Shown here: piece by piece, positions 9,322-18,298 of the stretch
Layout of the letters: each line of letters opens with the position of its first letter
Position numbering within the stretch: position 1 is the stretch's first letter
From: Pedobacter hiemivivus
Lineage (GTDB): Bacteria; Bacteroidota; Bacteroidia; Sphingobacteriales; Sphingobacteriaceae
Reading direction: 5' to 3'
Assembly (NCBI RefSeq): GCF_004331685.1
Contig: NZ_SJSM01000004.1
Span: forward strand, 186,001 to 250,000
Length of the DNA: 64,000 nt
Translations under genes and position numbers: made by a program
The notes under the pieces: model-generated
Database searches by the model: none
The model's input: only the letters and a program-made list of their open reading frames with translations
What the model was told of the DNA's origin: nothing

Positions 9322-10500
9322 TTACATTACAATTGCCGAAGCGACGATAAAGGCTAAAACAGCTGCCACAATACCGAACATAAATACATTATAAGCGACC
9401 CTTAACAGACGGTATTTGCGACCAAGTACAACTCCCTGAGAATACACATCTTTAATTAAGCTGCCATAAAGAAAATCTCTGTCATCCATCATCTTAAGCA
9501 TCCCACTCTGGTAATCAGAAAGGCTCATCCGGTAAAAATTACCAAAGAACAGTAGATTCACTTTTTTGTCCTCAATATCAGCAGGTGTAAATACACCTTC
9601 CGGAATCGAAGGTCGAGTAGCCAAAATTGAAAATACCATAGTTACTACACAGACAATCAACAACAGCAGCGTTGGAATAATTAAGTGTGGGTTATCTTCC
9701 AGTTTACGCAACAGTAAACTTAAAATTACTGACAGAATAATAGAATTGGTAGAGATCATGATATGTGCTTTATTATCCGCCATATCGCTCAATCGCTGAT
9801 GATTTGTAGAAGAGATCCTAAACATGGTTTCAACTCCACGCTTCGGTTCTTCACCCTTTTTCGTTTTTCCTGTTGTTGAAACTGCTGTTGTCCCGCCTTC
9901 TGCTGGGCTGATTAGCTTGTTTTCCATTTCGGCAAGGTTCTGTGCTTTTTTATCGTTTAGTAATTGTTGACAAAAATCGGTATGATAATGATGGGCTTTA
10001 AAAAGTGCTATGGTTTTAATTCTCCAATCATTTTTATCGATCTCTTTATTGCAAAATGCGGCAACTTCCTTGCGCATGAGCTTATTTCTTTCCTTAAAAC
10101 TGTCGCTCCCCAAATGAAAAAGATCTGCGTCACAAACAATCTGTTGCAACAAGCCAACAGGACTTTGAGGCATTTTTGTAGCCATAATACAACCACCAAC
10201 TAAAGCAATCGTGTCTTTATCTACCTCTTTTTCTGCTAAAAATTGGGCAGCAATACTTTCACCCCGGACCTCGTGTTGAGTACAATCAAACAGATAGCCC
10301 ATATCATGGAACCAACTGGCTGCCATCACGATAAAAAAGTCCCGATCAGACAATTGATAATGATTGGCAATTCTAACCGCATTCTCTACGACTTGTTCTG
10401 TATGATGTAAATTGTGATAAACAAAGCGCTCGTCCTTATGCGCTTGAAATAAGCTTGCAACATGGGTACGAAGCTGATCTAATATTTCCCGGTACTGCAT
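9322..10500 (-). CDS. HD phosphohydrolase fused to a Pycsar-type transmembrane effector module (PycTM)
   Basis: Protein of 392 aa. Residues 25-190 are an HD-superfamily hydrolase domain with H32/H33, the H65-D66 pair in WFHDMGY and a later Asp in CDADLFHLG, so all metal ligands appear present. A low-complexity linker (190-220) follows. Residues about 225-392 match the Pycsar effector family: RLSDMADNKAHIMISTNSI, two membrane segments, a cytosolic loop with FFGNFYRMSLSDY, then GRKYRLLRVAYNVF and a final hydrophobic helix. No nucleotide cyclase is nearby. It is the first gene of the ppk1 run and diverges from ccoI. Cleavage of a (cyclic) nucleotide is inferred from the HD family; the substrate is unknown. 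Confidence 0.85.
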   Translation of the reverse strand: MQYREILDQLRTHVASLFQAHKDERFVYHNLHHTEQVVENAVRIANHYQLSDRDFFIVMAASWFHDMGYLFDCTQHEVRGESIAAQFLAEKEVDKDTIALVGGCIMATKMPQSPVGLLQQIVCDADLFHLGSDSFKERNKLMRKEVAAFCNKEIDKNDWRIKTIALFKAHHYHTDFCQQLLNDKKAQNLAEMENKLISPAEGGTTAVSTTGKTKKGEEPKRGVETMFRISSTNHQRLSDMADNKAHIMISTNSIILSVILSLLLRKLEDNPHLIIPTLLLLIVCVVTMVFSILATRPSIPEGVFTPADIEDKKVNLLFFGNFYRMSLSDYQSGMLKMMDDRDFLYGSLIKDVYSQGVVLGRKYRLLRVAYNVFMFGIVAAVLAFIVASAIVM

Positions 10501-10634
10501 CTCTTATATTTTTACATTAAAAATTGCCATGATCACTATGTTCTATTCAACGTATAAATATGAGGTTTTTAATTTTTAAATACTCCCAAAAGATGTAAAA
10601 ACAAAACAATGTACAACGCTGTTACTAAAAACAA

Positions 10635-10699
10635 TGATTAATATCATATTTAGCCATGACGCTCATCATAGTAAAAATTGACGACTAAGCTGAACTTTG
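10635..10699 (+). promoter_or_regulatory. Tandem FNR-like boxes and -7 element of the ccoI-ccoNOQP operon
   Basis: Two palindromes TGAT-TAAT-ATCA (10635-10646) and TGAC-GCTC-ATCA (10657-10668) lie with centres 22 bp apart. After the second box come exactly 27 nt and then TTTG (10696-10699), the end of GAACTTTG, a near match to the Bacteroidota -7 element TAnnTTTG. A start site about 5 nt beyond puts the boxes at about -41.5 and -63.5. The ccoI ATG is at 10719. The same spacing occurs at two other promoters in the window. Confidence 0.72.
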
Positions 10700-10718
10700 A
10701 TGAAAATTGATTTGATCT

Positions 10719-13121
10719 ATGTTACAGCAAAAAACGCTCAAAACAAAAACGTACTGCTACCATTGTGGAGATGATCTTCCCCAAAACCTGTATTTTTATG
10801 ATGACAAACAGTTCTGCTGTTTAGGGTGTAAAGGTGTTTATCAAATCCTATCTGATCACAACCTGGATAGCTATTATGCTTATAATGACATACCAGGCCA
10901 ATCCCAAAAAGTCCAATCAAAGCACTTTGAGTACCTGGATGAGCCGGAAATCGCAGCTAAGCTGGTGGACTATAAGGATGAAAAAATCACCACCATTACT
11001 TTATACATTCCGGCTATTCATTGCAGTTCTTGTTTATGGCTACTCGAAAATCTACATAAAATAAACTCCGGCGTTGCTCAATCAAGAATAGATTTCTTAA
11101 AGAAGCAGGTAGCCATCACGTTTAAAAATGAACAAACTTCTTTGCGGTCAGTCGTGGAAACACTAGTTTCCGTCGGTTATGAGCCATTAATAAGTTCGCA
11201 GGATGTGGTAAAAAAACAGCAAGCTGATTTTTCAGAACGGTCGCTGGTCGCTAAAATAGCTGTTGCCGGCTTTTGCTTTGGAAATGTAATGCTACTCAGC
11301 TTTCCAGAATACTTTGGCTTGTCGGATCTGGAACAACAATTCAAATCGTTTTTTGGCTGGTTAAATCTGGCATTTGCCATACCTGTAGTATTCTACTGTG
11401 GCAAAGATTATTTCAGTTCTGCTTATCAGAATCTAAAAAAAGGAGTATTAAATCTTGATTTCCCTTTGGCCTTGGGTATTGCAGTGATGTTTATCCGCTC
11501 TCTTGTTGAAATCATCAGCAACTCCGGTGCAGGTTTCGTAGATACCTTATGTGGCCTGGTCTTTTTTCTATTGATTGGGAAATGGATGCAACAACACACC
11601 TACCACCATCTTTCTTTTGAGCGAGATTACAGGTCTTACTTTCCTGTTGCGGTAACCTTGATTAACGATGGTAAGGAAAAACCTGTACCCTTAAATGAAT
11701 TGAGTATTGGGAATAGAATGCTGATCAGAAGCAACGAAATCATTCCAGCAGATGCAATTCTATTGAAAGGTGAAGCCGAAATTGACTTTAGCTTTGTAAC
11801 AGGCGAGTCTTTGCCTGTAAAGAAAACGTTGGGCGAAGTTGTATATGCTGGCGGTCGACAACTGTTAGGCGCAATTGAGCTTGAAGTGGTTAAACCTGTA
11901 TCGCAAAGTTACCTAACTAGATTATGGAACAACGAAGCTTTTTTTGCTGATAAAAACAGGATTAAAACCTTTAGTGATACCGCAAGTAAATATTTCAGTA
12001 TATTTCTATTACTCATTGCGATAGGTTCTGCTGCTTTTTGGATGCTTTACGATGGAAACATCACAAAAGCCATCGCCGCTTTTACAGCAGTACTCATTAT
12101 TGCCTGTCCTTGCGCATTGGCATTAAGCACTCCCTTTACATTAGCCGCTGTATTGAGCATTTTTGACAAGAATAAGTTCTACTTAAAAAGCACTGCGGTG
12201 GTAGAAGAACTGGCCCGTATAGACACTTTTGTATTTGATAAAACCGGAACCATTACCAATCCTGAGGCTGCGGGCTTTAAGTTCGAAGGAAATATCACTG
12301 AAGAAGAAAAACAGTTACTGAGTGATCTGGCAAGAAACTCCGGCCACCCTTTAAGCCGGGAACTGGTAAAACTATTAAATATAAGCAAGGTTCATCCCGT
12401 GGATGAATATGTAGAAAAAATTGGACGAGGAATCAGCGGAAGGATTAATGGAAATGAAGTGAAATTGGGAAGTTCCGCTTTTATTGGCCTACCGCTGATC
12501 AACTCTCCAATGAACAGTAGTGTTCATGTCATGATCAATAATCAATACCTTGGATATTTTACCTTCCAGCAACAATGGCGCGAAGGATTTAAGGATCTGA
12601 CTTTTAAACTGAGTAAACAGGCCGACTTACATTTGCTATCGGGCGATCAGGATCACGACAAGCAAATACTTATCCCCTTTTTCCCACGTGCGCAGCAAAT
12701 GCAGTTCGCACAAACTCCACAAAACAAGCTCGACTATATCAGAAACCTTCAGAATTCTGGCAAAAAAGTGCTGATGTTTGGAGATGGGTTAAACGATGCT
12801 GGTGCATTAAGGCAAAGCAACCTTGGTGTTGCCGTAACCGATAACATCAACAACTTTTCTCCAGATTGTGATGCCATATTAGATGGTGCAGCTTTCCATA
12901 AAATCCCACAGTTTATACAACAAGCCAAAGATGCTGTAAAGGTCATACACATCAGCTTCGTCATTTCACTAATATACAATACACTGGGTTTATATTTTGC
13001 AGTGCAGGGCTTACTATCTCCACTCATTGCGGCGATATTAATGCCTATCAGTACTGTCACCATTATTTTATTCACCAGCATAGCAGCCAGGCTATATGCG
13101 CGTAAAAACAAATTGTTATGA
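10719..13121 (+). CDS. ccoI: Copper-exporting P1B-type ATPase for cbb3 oxidase maturation
   Basis: Inner-membrane pump of 800 aa that supplies copper for assembly of the CuB site of cbb3 oxidase. An N-terminal Cys-rich zinc-finger-like part (CYHCGDDLP, CCLGCKG) is followed by an HMA domain with CSSCLWLL, eight predicted membrane helices with the CPC motif at 463-465 (ACPCALALSTP), the phosphorylated Asp507 in DKTGT, HPLSRE, and GDGLNDAGALRQS. TGES lies in the actuator domain. The start ATG at 10719 is 20 bp after the -7 element. It overlaps ccoS by 4 bp. It is the first gene of the oxidase operon. Confidence 0.95.
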   Translation: MLQQKTLKTKTYCYHCGDDLPQNLYFYDDKQFCCLGCKGVYQILSDHNLDSYYAYNDIPGQSQKVQSKHFEYLDEPEIAAKLVDYKDEKITTITLYIPAIHCSSCLWLLENLHKINSGVAQSRIDFLKKQVAITFKNEQTSLRSVVETLVSVGYEPLISSQDVVKKQQADFSERSLVAKIAVAGFCFGNVMLLSFPEYFGLSDLEQQFKSFFGWLNLAFAIPVVFYCGKDYFSSAYQNLKKGVLNLDFPLALGIAVMFIRSLVEIISNSGAGFVDTLCGLVFFLLIGKWMQQHTYHHLSFERDYRSYFPVAVTLINDGKEKPVPLNELSIGNRMLIRSNEIIPADAILLKGEAEIDFSFVTGESLPVKKTLGEVVYAGGRQLLGAIELEVVKPVSQSYLTRLWNNEAFFADKNRIKTFSDTASKYFSIFLLLIAIGSAAFWMLYDGNITKAIAAFTAVLIIACPCALALSTPFTLAAVLSIFDKNKFYLKSTAVVEELARIDTFVFDKTGTITNPEAAGFKFEGNITEEEKQLLSDLARNSGHPLSRELVKLLNISKVHPVDEYVEKIGRGISGRINGNEVKLGSSAFIGLPLINSPMNSSVHVMINNQYLGYFTFQQQWREGFKDLTFKLSKQADLHLLSGDQDHDKQILIPFFPRAQQMQFAQTPQNKLDYIRNLQNSGKKVLMFGDGLNDAGALRQSNLGVAVTDNINNFSPDCDAILDGAAFHKIPQFIQQAKDAVKVIHISFVISLIYNTLGLYFAVQGLLSPLIAAILMPISTVTIILFTSIAARLYARKNKLL

Positions 13122-13303
13122 ACATGATCTACTTTCTGATAGGCTGTAGTATTTTACTGGCACTTATCTTTCTGGCCGCCTTTTTCTGGGCAAGCAAAAC
13201 CGGACAACACGATGATACTTATACCCCTAGCGTGCGGATCCTTTTTGATGATGACATCATTGAAGAAAAAATGCCCGATAAAACTGATGAAGATCATATT
13301 TAA
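13118..13303 (+). CDS. ccoS: cbb3-type oxidase assembly protein CcoS
   Basis: Small single-span membrane protein of 61 aa required for insertion of cofactors into cbb3 oxidase in other bacteria. It has one N-terminal helix (IYFLIGCSILLALIFLAAFFW), then the family motif with Asp-rich DDDIIEEK. The ATG overlaps the ccoI stop (ATGA). This is the usual gene order in Bacteroidota. Confidence 0.92.
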   Translation: MNMIYFLIGCSILLALIFLAAFFWASKTGQHDDTYTPSVRILFDDDIIEEKMPDKTDEDHI

Positions 13304-13376
13304 CTCAAATGCCCATCATTCCTATAATACAGATACCCGGGTAATTTTACATCCACAAACCTTTCATTAATTTCAC

Positions 13377-15488
13377 ATGACAGAAAAATTCTACTACGAC
13401 AATAAGATCGTCAGAAACTTTGCCATAGCCACCATAGTATGGGGTATTATAGGCATGACGGTTGGATTGCTCATTGCCATGCAACTCTTTAAGCCCGCAT
13501 TAAATATGGGCTCACAGTACACTACTTTCGGACGGATCAGACCACTGCATACCAATGCCGTCATCTTCGCATTTGTAGGTAACGCCATCTTTATGGGCGT
13601 TTATTATTCATTACAGCGACTCCTTAAAGCGCGTATGTTTAGTGATGTACTGAGTAAAATACATTTCTGGGGCTGGCAGCTGATTATTGTTGCTGCTGTG
13701 ATTACGCTTCCGTTAGGTTTAAGCTCCTCGCATGAGTATGCCGAACTGGAATGGCCAATTGATATTGCCATCACTGTAGTCTGGGTAGTATTTGGGATAA
13801 ATATGTTTGGTACCATCATCAAACGAAGAGAAAAGCACATGTATGTAGCCATTTGGTTTTACATTGCCACCTTTGTTACTGTCGCAGTGCTGCACATTGT
13901 AAACTCTGTTCAATTGCCTATATCAGCTTTTAAAAGCTATTATCTATATGCTGGAGTTCAGGATGCACTCGTACAATGGTGGTATGGCCACAATGCTGTG
14001 GCTTTCTTCTTAACCACGCCGTACTTGGGTATGATGTACTACTTCCTACCTAAAATGGCTCAAAGGCCAATATATTCGTACAAACTAAGTATCCTGCACT
14101 TCTGGTCGCTCATATTCATTTACATCTGGGCTGGCCCTCACCATTTACTATACACCTCCCTTCCGGGCTGGGCACAATCATTAGGTGTAGCTTTCTCAAT
14201 TATGTTAATTGCACCAAGTTGGGGTGGTATGATCAATGGCTTGCTTACCCTTCGCGGTGCATGGGACAAAGTTCGTGAAGATGCTACCCTCAAATTTATG
14301 GTAGTTGGCATAACGGCTTATGGTATGGCTACTTTTGAAGGTCCAATGTTAGCCTTAAAACAAATTAACGCCATTGCTCACTATACCGACTGGATCGTAG
14401 CACACGTACATGTAGGTGCACTTGGATGGAATGGTTTCCTTACATTCGGCATCTTGTACTGGTTGATTCCTAGAATCTACAGGACATCACTATACTCTAA
14501 AAAACTAGCTTCCTTCCACTTCTGGATAGGTACATTGGGTATTATCTTCTATGCGGTTCCACTTTACTTTGCAGGCTTTACACAAGGCTTGATGTGGAAA
14601 GAATTTACCGAAGAGGGTATGTTGAGATATCCTAACTTTTTGGAAACAGTAATTCAAATTCTTCCAATGTATGTATTAAGGGCAATAGGCGGTGCATTAT
14701 ACCTGATCGGTGTAATTGTGATGACTTATAACCTAATCAAAACTGTCGGTACAGGCAAGCTACTAGCCAATGAAGCTGCAGAGGCTATGCCACTACCAGA
14801 AGAATATGTACCAGTAGGTTCAGATAAAAAATTCCACCGTGTATTAGAGCGGAAACCAATGGTATTCCTGGTGCTTTCATTAATTGTTATCCTTATTGGT
14901 GGTGTGATTGAAATGATGCCAACTTTTACCATTAAATCTAATATCCCTACCATCAGTAGCGTAAAACCATATTCACCATTAGAATTACAAGGTCGTGATG
15001 TCTACATCAAAGAGGGCTGTGTAAACTGTCACTCTCAAATGATCCGTCCATTCCGTTCCGAAACAGAAAGATATGGTGAATACAGCAAAGCTGGTGAGTT
15101 TGTATACGATCATCCACACTTGTGGGGCTCTAAACGAACCGGACCTGATTTACAGCGTGAAGGTGGTAAGTATGGTAATATATGGCACTTTAACCATATG
15201 CTGGATCCGCAGACCATGTCGCCAGGTAGTATTATGCCTCCCTACGAATGGTTGATTACGCAAACCTTAGATACCACCACTACCCGTAGTAAAATCAATG
15301 CCATGCGTACACTTGGCGTCCCTTATCCTGAAGGCTATGAGCATAGCGCAAACCGCGATCTGGATATCCAGGCTAAAGGAATAGCTGAGGACCTGAGAAA
15401 GAACAATGTAAAAGTAAAAAGCGACAAAGAGATCATTGCATTGATTGCTTATTTACAACGACTGGGAACTGATATTAAAGCACAGTAA
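13377..15488 (+). CDS. ccoNO: cbb3 cytochrome oxidase subunits I and II, fused (CcoNO)
   Basis: High-affinity terminal oxidase core, 703 aa. Residues 1 to about 470 are CcoN, twelve membrane helices with the haem and CuB histidines spread through segments such as IRPLHTNAV, WWYGHNAVAFFL, WAGPHHLLYTSLP and DWIVAHVHVGALGW. Residues about 500-703 are CcoO, one membrane anchor then a c-type haem domain with C548-x2-C551-H552 (GCVNCHSQMIRPF). The fusion is the common Bacteroidota arrangement. It follows ccoS by 73 bp with no clear terminator, so co-transcription is likely. Confidence 0.96.
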   Translation: MTEKFYYDNKIVRNFAIATIVWGIIGMTVGLLIAMQLFKPALNMGSQYTTFGRIRPLHTNAVIFAFVGNAIFMGVYYSLQRLLKARMFSDVLSKIHFWGWQLIIVAAVITLPLGLSSSHEYAELEWPIDIAITVVWVVFGINMFGTIIKRREKHMYVAIWFYIATFVTVAVLHIVNSVQLPISAFKSYYLYAGVQDALVQWWYGHNAVAFFLTTPYLGMMYYFLPKMAQRPIYSYKLSILHFWSLIFIYIWAGPHHLLYTSLPGWAQSLGVAFSIMLIAPSWGGMINGLLTLRGAWDKVREDATLKFMVVGITAYGMATFEGPMLALKQINAIAHYTDWIVAHVHVGALGWNGFLTFGILYWLIPRIYRTSLYSKKLASFHFWIGTLGIIFYAVPLYFAGFTQGLMWKEFTEEGMLRYPNFLETVIQILPMYVLRAIGGALYLIGVIVMTYNLIKTVGTGKLLANEAAEAMPLPEEYVPVGSDKKFHRVLERKPMVFLVLSLIVILIGGVIEMMPTFTIKSNIPTISSVKPYSPLELQGRDVYIKEGCVNCHSQMIRPFRSETERYGEYSKAGEFVYDHPHLWGSKRTGPDLQREGGKYGNIWHFNHMLDPQTMSPGSIMPPYEWLITQTLDTTTTRSKINAMRTLGVPYPEGYEHSANRDLDIQAKGIAEDLRKNNVKVKSDKEIIALIAYLQRLGTDIKAQ

Positions 15489-15508
15489 CACATCTAACCT
15501 ACAACACC

Positions 15509-15676
15509 ATGTTTAAACAATTTTTAGATCAAGCCACAGGAAACCAAGTATACCTACTCACTTCACTTGGAATTTTCATGCTCTTTTTCATATTGGTGGC
15601 CATACTATTACTCACCATGAAAAAAGAAGAAGTTAAATATATGAGCGAACTCCCTTTAAAAGATGATGTACAATGA
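15509..15676 (+). CDS. ccoQ: CcoQ-like small membrane subunit of cbb3 oxidase
   Basis: 55-aa protein beginning MFKQFLDQATGNQVYLLTSL, with a single helix (LGIFMLFFILVAILLLTM) and a charged C-terminal tail (KKEEVKYMSELPLKDDVQ). Position between ccoNO and ccoP, size and topology fit CcoQ, which stabilises the oxidase. The stop codon overlaps the ccoP start (ATGA at 15673-15676). Sequence similarity within this family is weak, so the name rests on position and topology. Confidence 0.75.
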   Translation: MFKQFLDQATGNQVYLLTSLGIFMLFFILVAILLLTMKKEEVKYMSELPLKDDVQ

Positions 15677-16470
15677 ATGATATCTTAATCTGGGCCTTAC
15701 TGTTTGTTGCAGTAACTATATTAATAGCTGCATTATTGGTTTTGAAAACACTCAAAATCTACGTCCAGCAAAGCCTAAATCCTACCTACTTCGCTACTGA
15801 AGAAGAAAGAGCAATACACCGCTTAGCACAGGAAAAACTGGAGACAGAGCAACCGGAGAAAAAGTCCTTATGGAATTGGCTATTGGGCCTTAGACCGCTT
15901 TCTGAAGAGAAAGATCTGGTTATGGAACATGAGTTTGATGGCATTGCTGAACTGGACAACCCCACGCCTGCCTGGTTTATGGTGCTCTTCTATGGGACGA
16001 TAATGTTTGCGGCAGGCTATATGATCAACTACCATGTTATCGGTTGGGGCAAATCTCAAGAACAAGAGTATGCAGCAGAACTACAGCAAGCAGAAGAAGA
16101 CCGCATTGCCTTGTTACAAAAGCCAGGCGGTGGTGGCGCCAACAAAATCAACGAGAACAACGTTGAAGCATCAACAGATAAAGCGGTATTACAAGCCGGA
16201 GCTGCCCTATTTAAAAACGTATGTTCACCTTGTCATGGTGAACATGCTGAAGGTGCAGTTGGACCAAACTTAACTGACGATTACTGGCTACATGGTGGAA
16301 CTGTAAAAGACATCTTTAAGACCATTAAATATGGCGTTCCTGAAAAAGGGATGATTGCATGGGAGAAATCGATGAATACAAAACAGATTTCTGACATCAC
16401 CAGTTACATTATGTCAATCAAAGGAAGTAACCCTCCGGGAGCTAAAGCCCCTCAGGGGAAAAAAGAATAA
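15673..16470 (+). CDS. ccoP: cbb3 oxidase subunit III, monohaem cytochrome c (CcoP)
   Basis: 265-aa membrane cytochrome. An N-terminal helix (residues 3-25) and a second helix (about 97-117, TPAWFMVLFYGTIMFAAGY) precede a periplasmic c-haem domain with C184-x2-C187-H188. Only one CxxCH is present, whereas proteobacterial CcoP has two; the single-haem form is common in Bacteroidota. Met ligands are likely in the C-terminal part (KGMIAWEKSM). The gene ends 1 bp before ccoG. Confidence 0.93.
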   Translation: MNDILIWALLFVAVTILIAALLVLKTLKIYVQQSLNPTYFATEEERAIHRLAQEKLETEQPEKKSLWNWLLGLRPLSEEKDLVMEHEFDGIAELDNPTPAWFMVLFYGTIMFAAGYMINYHVIGWGKSQEQEYAAELQQAEEDRIALLQKPGGGGANKINENNVEASTDKAVLQAGAALFKNVCSPCHGEHAEGAVGPNLTDDYWLHGGTVKDIFKTIKYGVPEKGMIAWEKSMNTKQISDITSYIMSIKGSNPPGAKAPQGKKE

Positions 16471-16471
16471 T

Positions 16472-17869
16472 ATGTCGCAAAGCCCGAAACATTTTAGAGA
16501 CCAGATTTCAACCCTAACGGATGATGGAAAAAGCCGCAAATGGATTTATCCAAGGATAGTAAAAGGAACACTATACAAGTATCGATCTGTCCTTAGCTAT
16601 TTCTTTTTAACGCTATTATTTGCAGCTCCTTTTATCAAACTAAATGGTGAGCAATTGGTACTCTTAAATGTTTTGGAAAGAAAATTTGTTTTCTTAGGAA
16701 TCGTTTTCTGGCCGCAGGATTTTTATCTTTTTGTATTGGCACTACTCACTTTTATAGTGTTCGTAGTGCTATTTACGGTTGTATTTGGCAGGGTATTTTG
16801 CGGATGGGCCTGCCCACAGACCATATTTTTGGAAATGGTTTTCCGCAAAATTGAAATCTGGATTGAAGGAGACCATCTAAAAAGAAAAAAGCTGGATGAT
16901 GGCCCAATGACCGGTCAAAAGATCTTTAAAAAGACGCTAAAGCATGGCATTTACCTTTGCTTATCCTTTTTCATCGCCAATATTTTCCTTGGCTACATTA
17001 TTGGAACTGAAGCGCTGAGAAAGATCATCACCGAACCGGTATCCATGCACCTATCCGGATTTCTATCCATTTCCGTTTTCACATTTGTCTTTTACCTTGT
17101 GTTCTCTAAAATGCGCGAGTTGGTGTGCACCGTAGTTTGTCCATACGGGCGCCTACAAGGTGTTTTATTAGACAACCAAAGCATTATTGTTGCTTATGAT
17201 TATGAACGTGGCGAACCCAGGGCAAAACGCGTTAAAGGCCAGGAAAATCTTGCGGGGGACTGCATCGATTGCAAACTATGCGTAGATGTTTGTCCTACCG
17301 GTATCGACATTCGCAATGGTACACAAATGGAATGTGTAAACTGTACAGCTTGCATTGACGCCTGCGATATGGTGATGGAAAAGATTGACCGTCCAACAAG
17401 GCTTATTGGCTTTAAATCTGAAGACGAAATCAAAACTAAACAACCTTTCCATATCAATAAACGTATTTACGGTTACGCAGTAGTCTTAGTGATGCTAATA
17501 AGCGTACTGTCTTACTTATTGATTACACGAAGCGATGTAAAAACAACCATTTTGAGAGCTAGCGGAACACTATATCAATTGAGAGATAAAGACGAAACAG
17601 TCAGCAACTTATACAACGCAGAATTGATTAATAAGACAAACAGAAATATCAAATTTGAAATTGTCCCCAACAATCCAAAAGCAAAGATACAATACATCCA
17701 AAAACCGGATTCTATTGTCTATGGCGGGGCGGCAAAACTTACTTTCTTTGTGATACTTCCACAAAATGAGATCAATACCTACAAGTCAGAAGTTGGCTTT
17801 AAACTAGTAGCAGATGGCAAAGTTGTAGACCACTTTGAAACAACATTTATTGCACCACCTAACAATTAA
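16472..17869 (+). CDS. ccoG: Cytochrome c oxidase accessory protein CcoG (FixG/RdxA)
   Basis: 465-aa membrane ferredoxin-like protein, thought to reduce copper during cbb3 assembly. It has several N-terminal helices and CGWACPQTIF near residue 110. Two 4Fe-4S motifs lie at about 263-300 (CIDCKLCVDVCPTG and CVNCTACIDACD). A C-terminal helix is followed by an Ig-like periplasmic domain (residues about 365-465). The gene sits 1 bp after ccoP and 3 bp before the FixH gene, inside the oxidase operon. Confidence 0.95.
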   Translation: MSQSPKHFRDQISTLTDDGKSRKWIYPRIVKGTLYKYRSVLSYFFLTLLFAAPFIKLNGEQLVLLNVLERKFVFLGIVFWPQDFYLFVLALLTFIVFVVLFTVVFGRVFCGWACPQTIFLEMVFRKIEIWIEGDHLKRKKLDDGPMTGQKIFKKTLKHGIYLCLSFFIANIFLGYIIGTEALRKIITEPVSMHLSGFLSISVFTFVFYLVFSKMRELVCTVVCPYGRLQGVLLDNQSIIVAYDYERGEPRAKRVKGQENLAGDCIDCKLCVDVCPTGIDIRNGTQMECVNCTACIDACDMVMEKIDRPTRLIGFKSEDEIKTKQPFHINKRIYGYAVVLVMLISVLSYLLITRSDVKTTILRASGTLYQLRDKDETVSNLYNAELINKTNRNIKFEIVPNNPKAKIQYIQKPDSIVYGGAAKLTFFVILPQNEINTYKSEVGFKLVADGKVVDHFETTFIAPPNN

Positions 17870-17872
17870 AAA

Positions 17873-18298
17873 ATGAACTGGGGAACAAAACTAATAATTG
17901 GGATGCTTTGCTTTATGAGCTTTATTATTGTGCTCGCCGTATTGATGATCAATAGTAAACCAGATGCACTGGTGGATACTGACTATTACGAAAAAGGTTT
18001 AGACTATGATAAAGACTATAACCGTAAAGAGCAGGTAAAATCCGACAATGCTGCTCCTTCTATAAGAATTGCAGCTGATCATATCGTCCTACTATTTAAA
18101 AATAAAGCTGAAGGAGATATAAAACTAGTACGGAATGCTGACCAAAGAATGGACAAAAAGATTTCCATACAAACAGATTCAGCTAAGGAAGTAAGAATAC
18201 CCTTAAAAGGAATAGAAAAAGGACAATGGCGATTGATCATATCCTGGACAACTGAGGGAAAGGCTTATTTAAACGAACAAGAGCTTATCATACCATGA
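17873..18298 (+). CDS. ccoH: FixH family protein (CcoH)
   Basis: 141-aa membrane-anchored periplasmic protein of the FixH family, which assists cbb3 assembly. One N-terminal helix (LIIGMLCFMSFIIVLAVLMI) is followed by the signature DYYEKGLDYDKDYNRKEQ and a beta-rich domain ending in a WR..W pattern (KGQWRLIISWTTEGKAY). It overlaps the next gene by 4 bp. The short beta domain fits the family. Confidence 0.88.
   Translation: MNWGTKLIIGMLCFMSFIIVLAVLMINSKPDALVDTDYYEKGLDYDKDYNRKEQVKSDNAAPSIRIAADHIVLLFKNKAEGDIKLVRNADQRMDKKISIQTDSAKEVRIPLKGIEKGQWRLIISWTTEGKAYLNEQELIIP

Noticed and set aside
9322..10500. Complete Pycsar phage-defence system
   Set aside because: No uridylate or cytidylate cyclase gene is in the neighbourhood; adjacent genes are ppk1 and ccoI.
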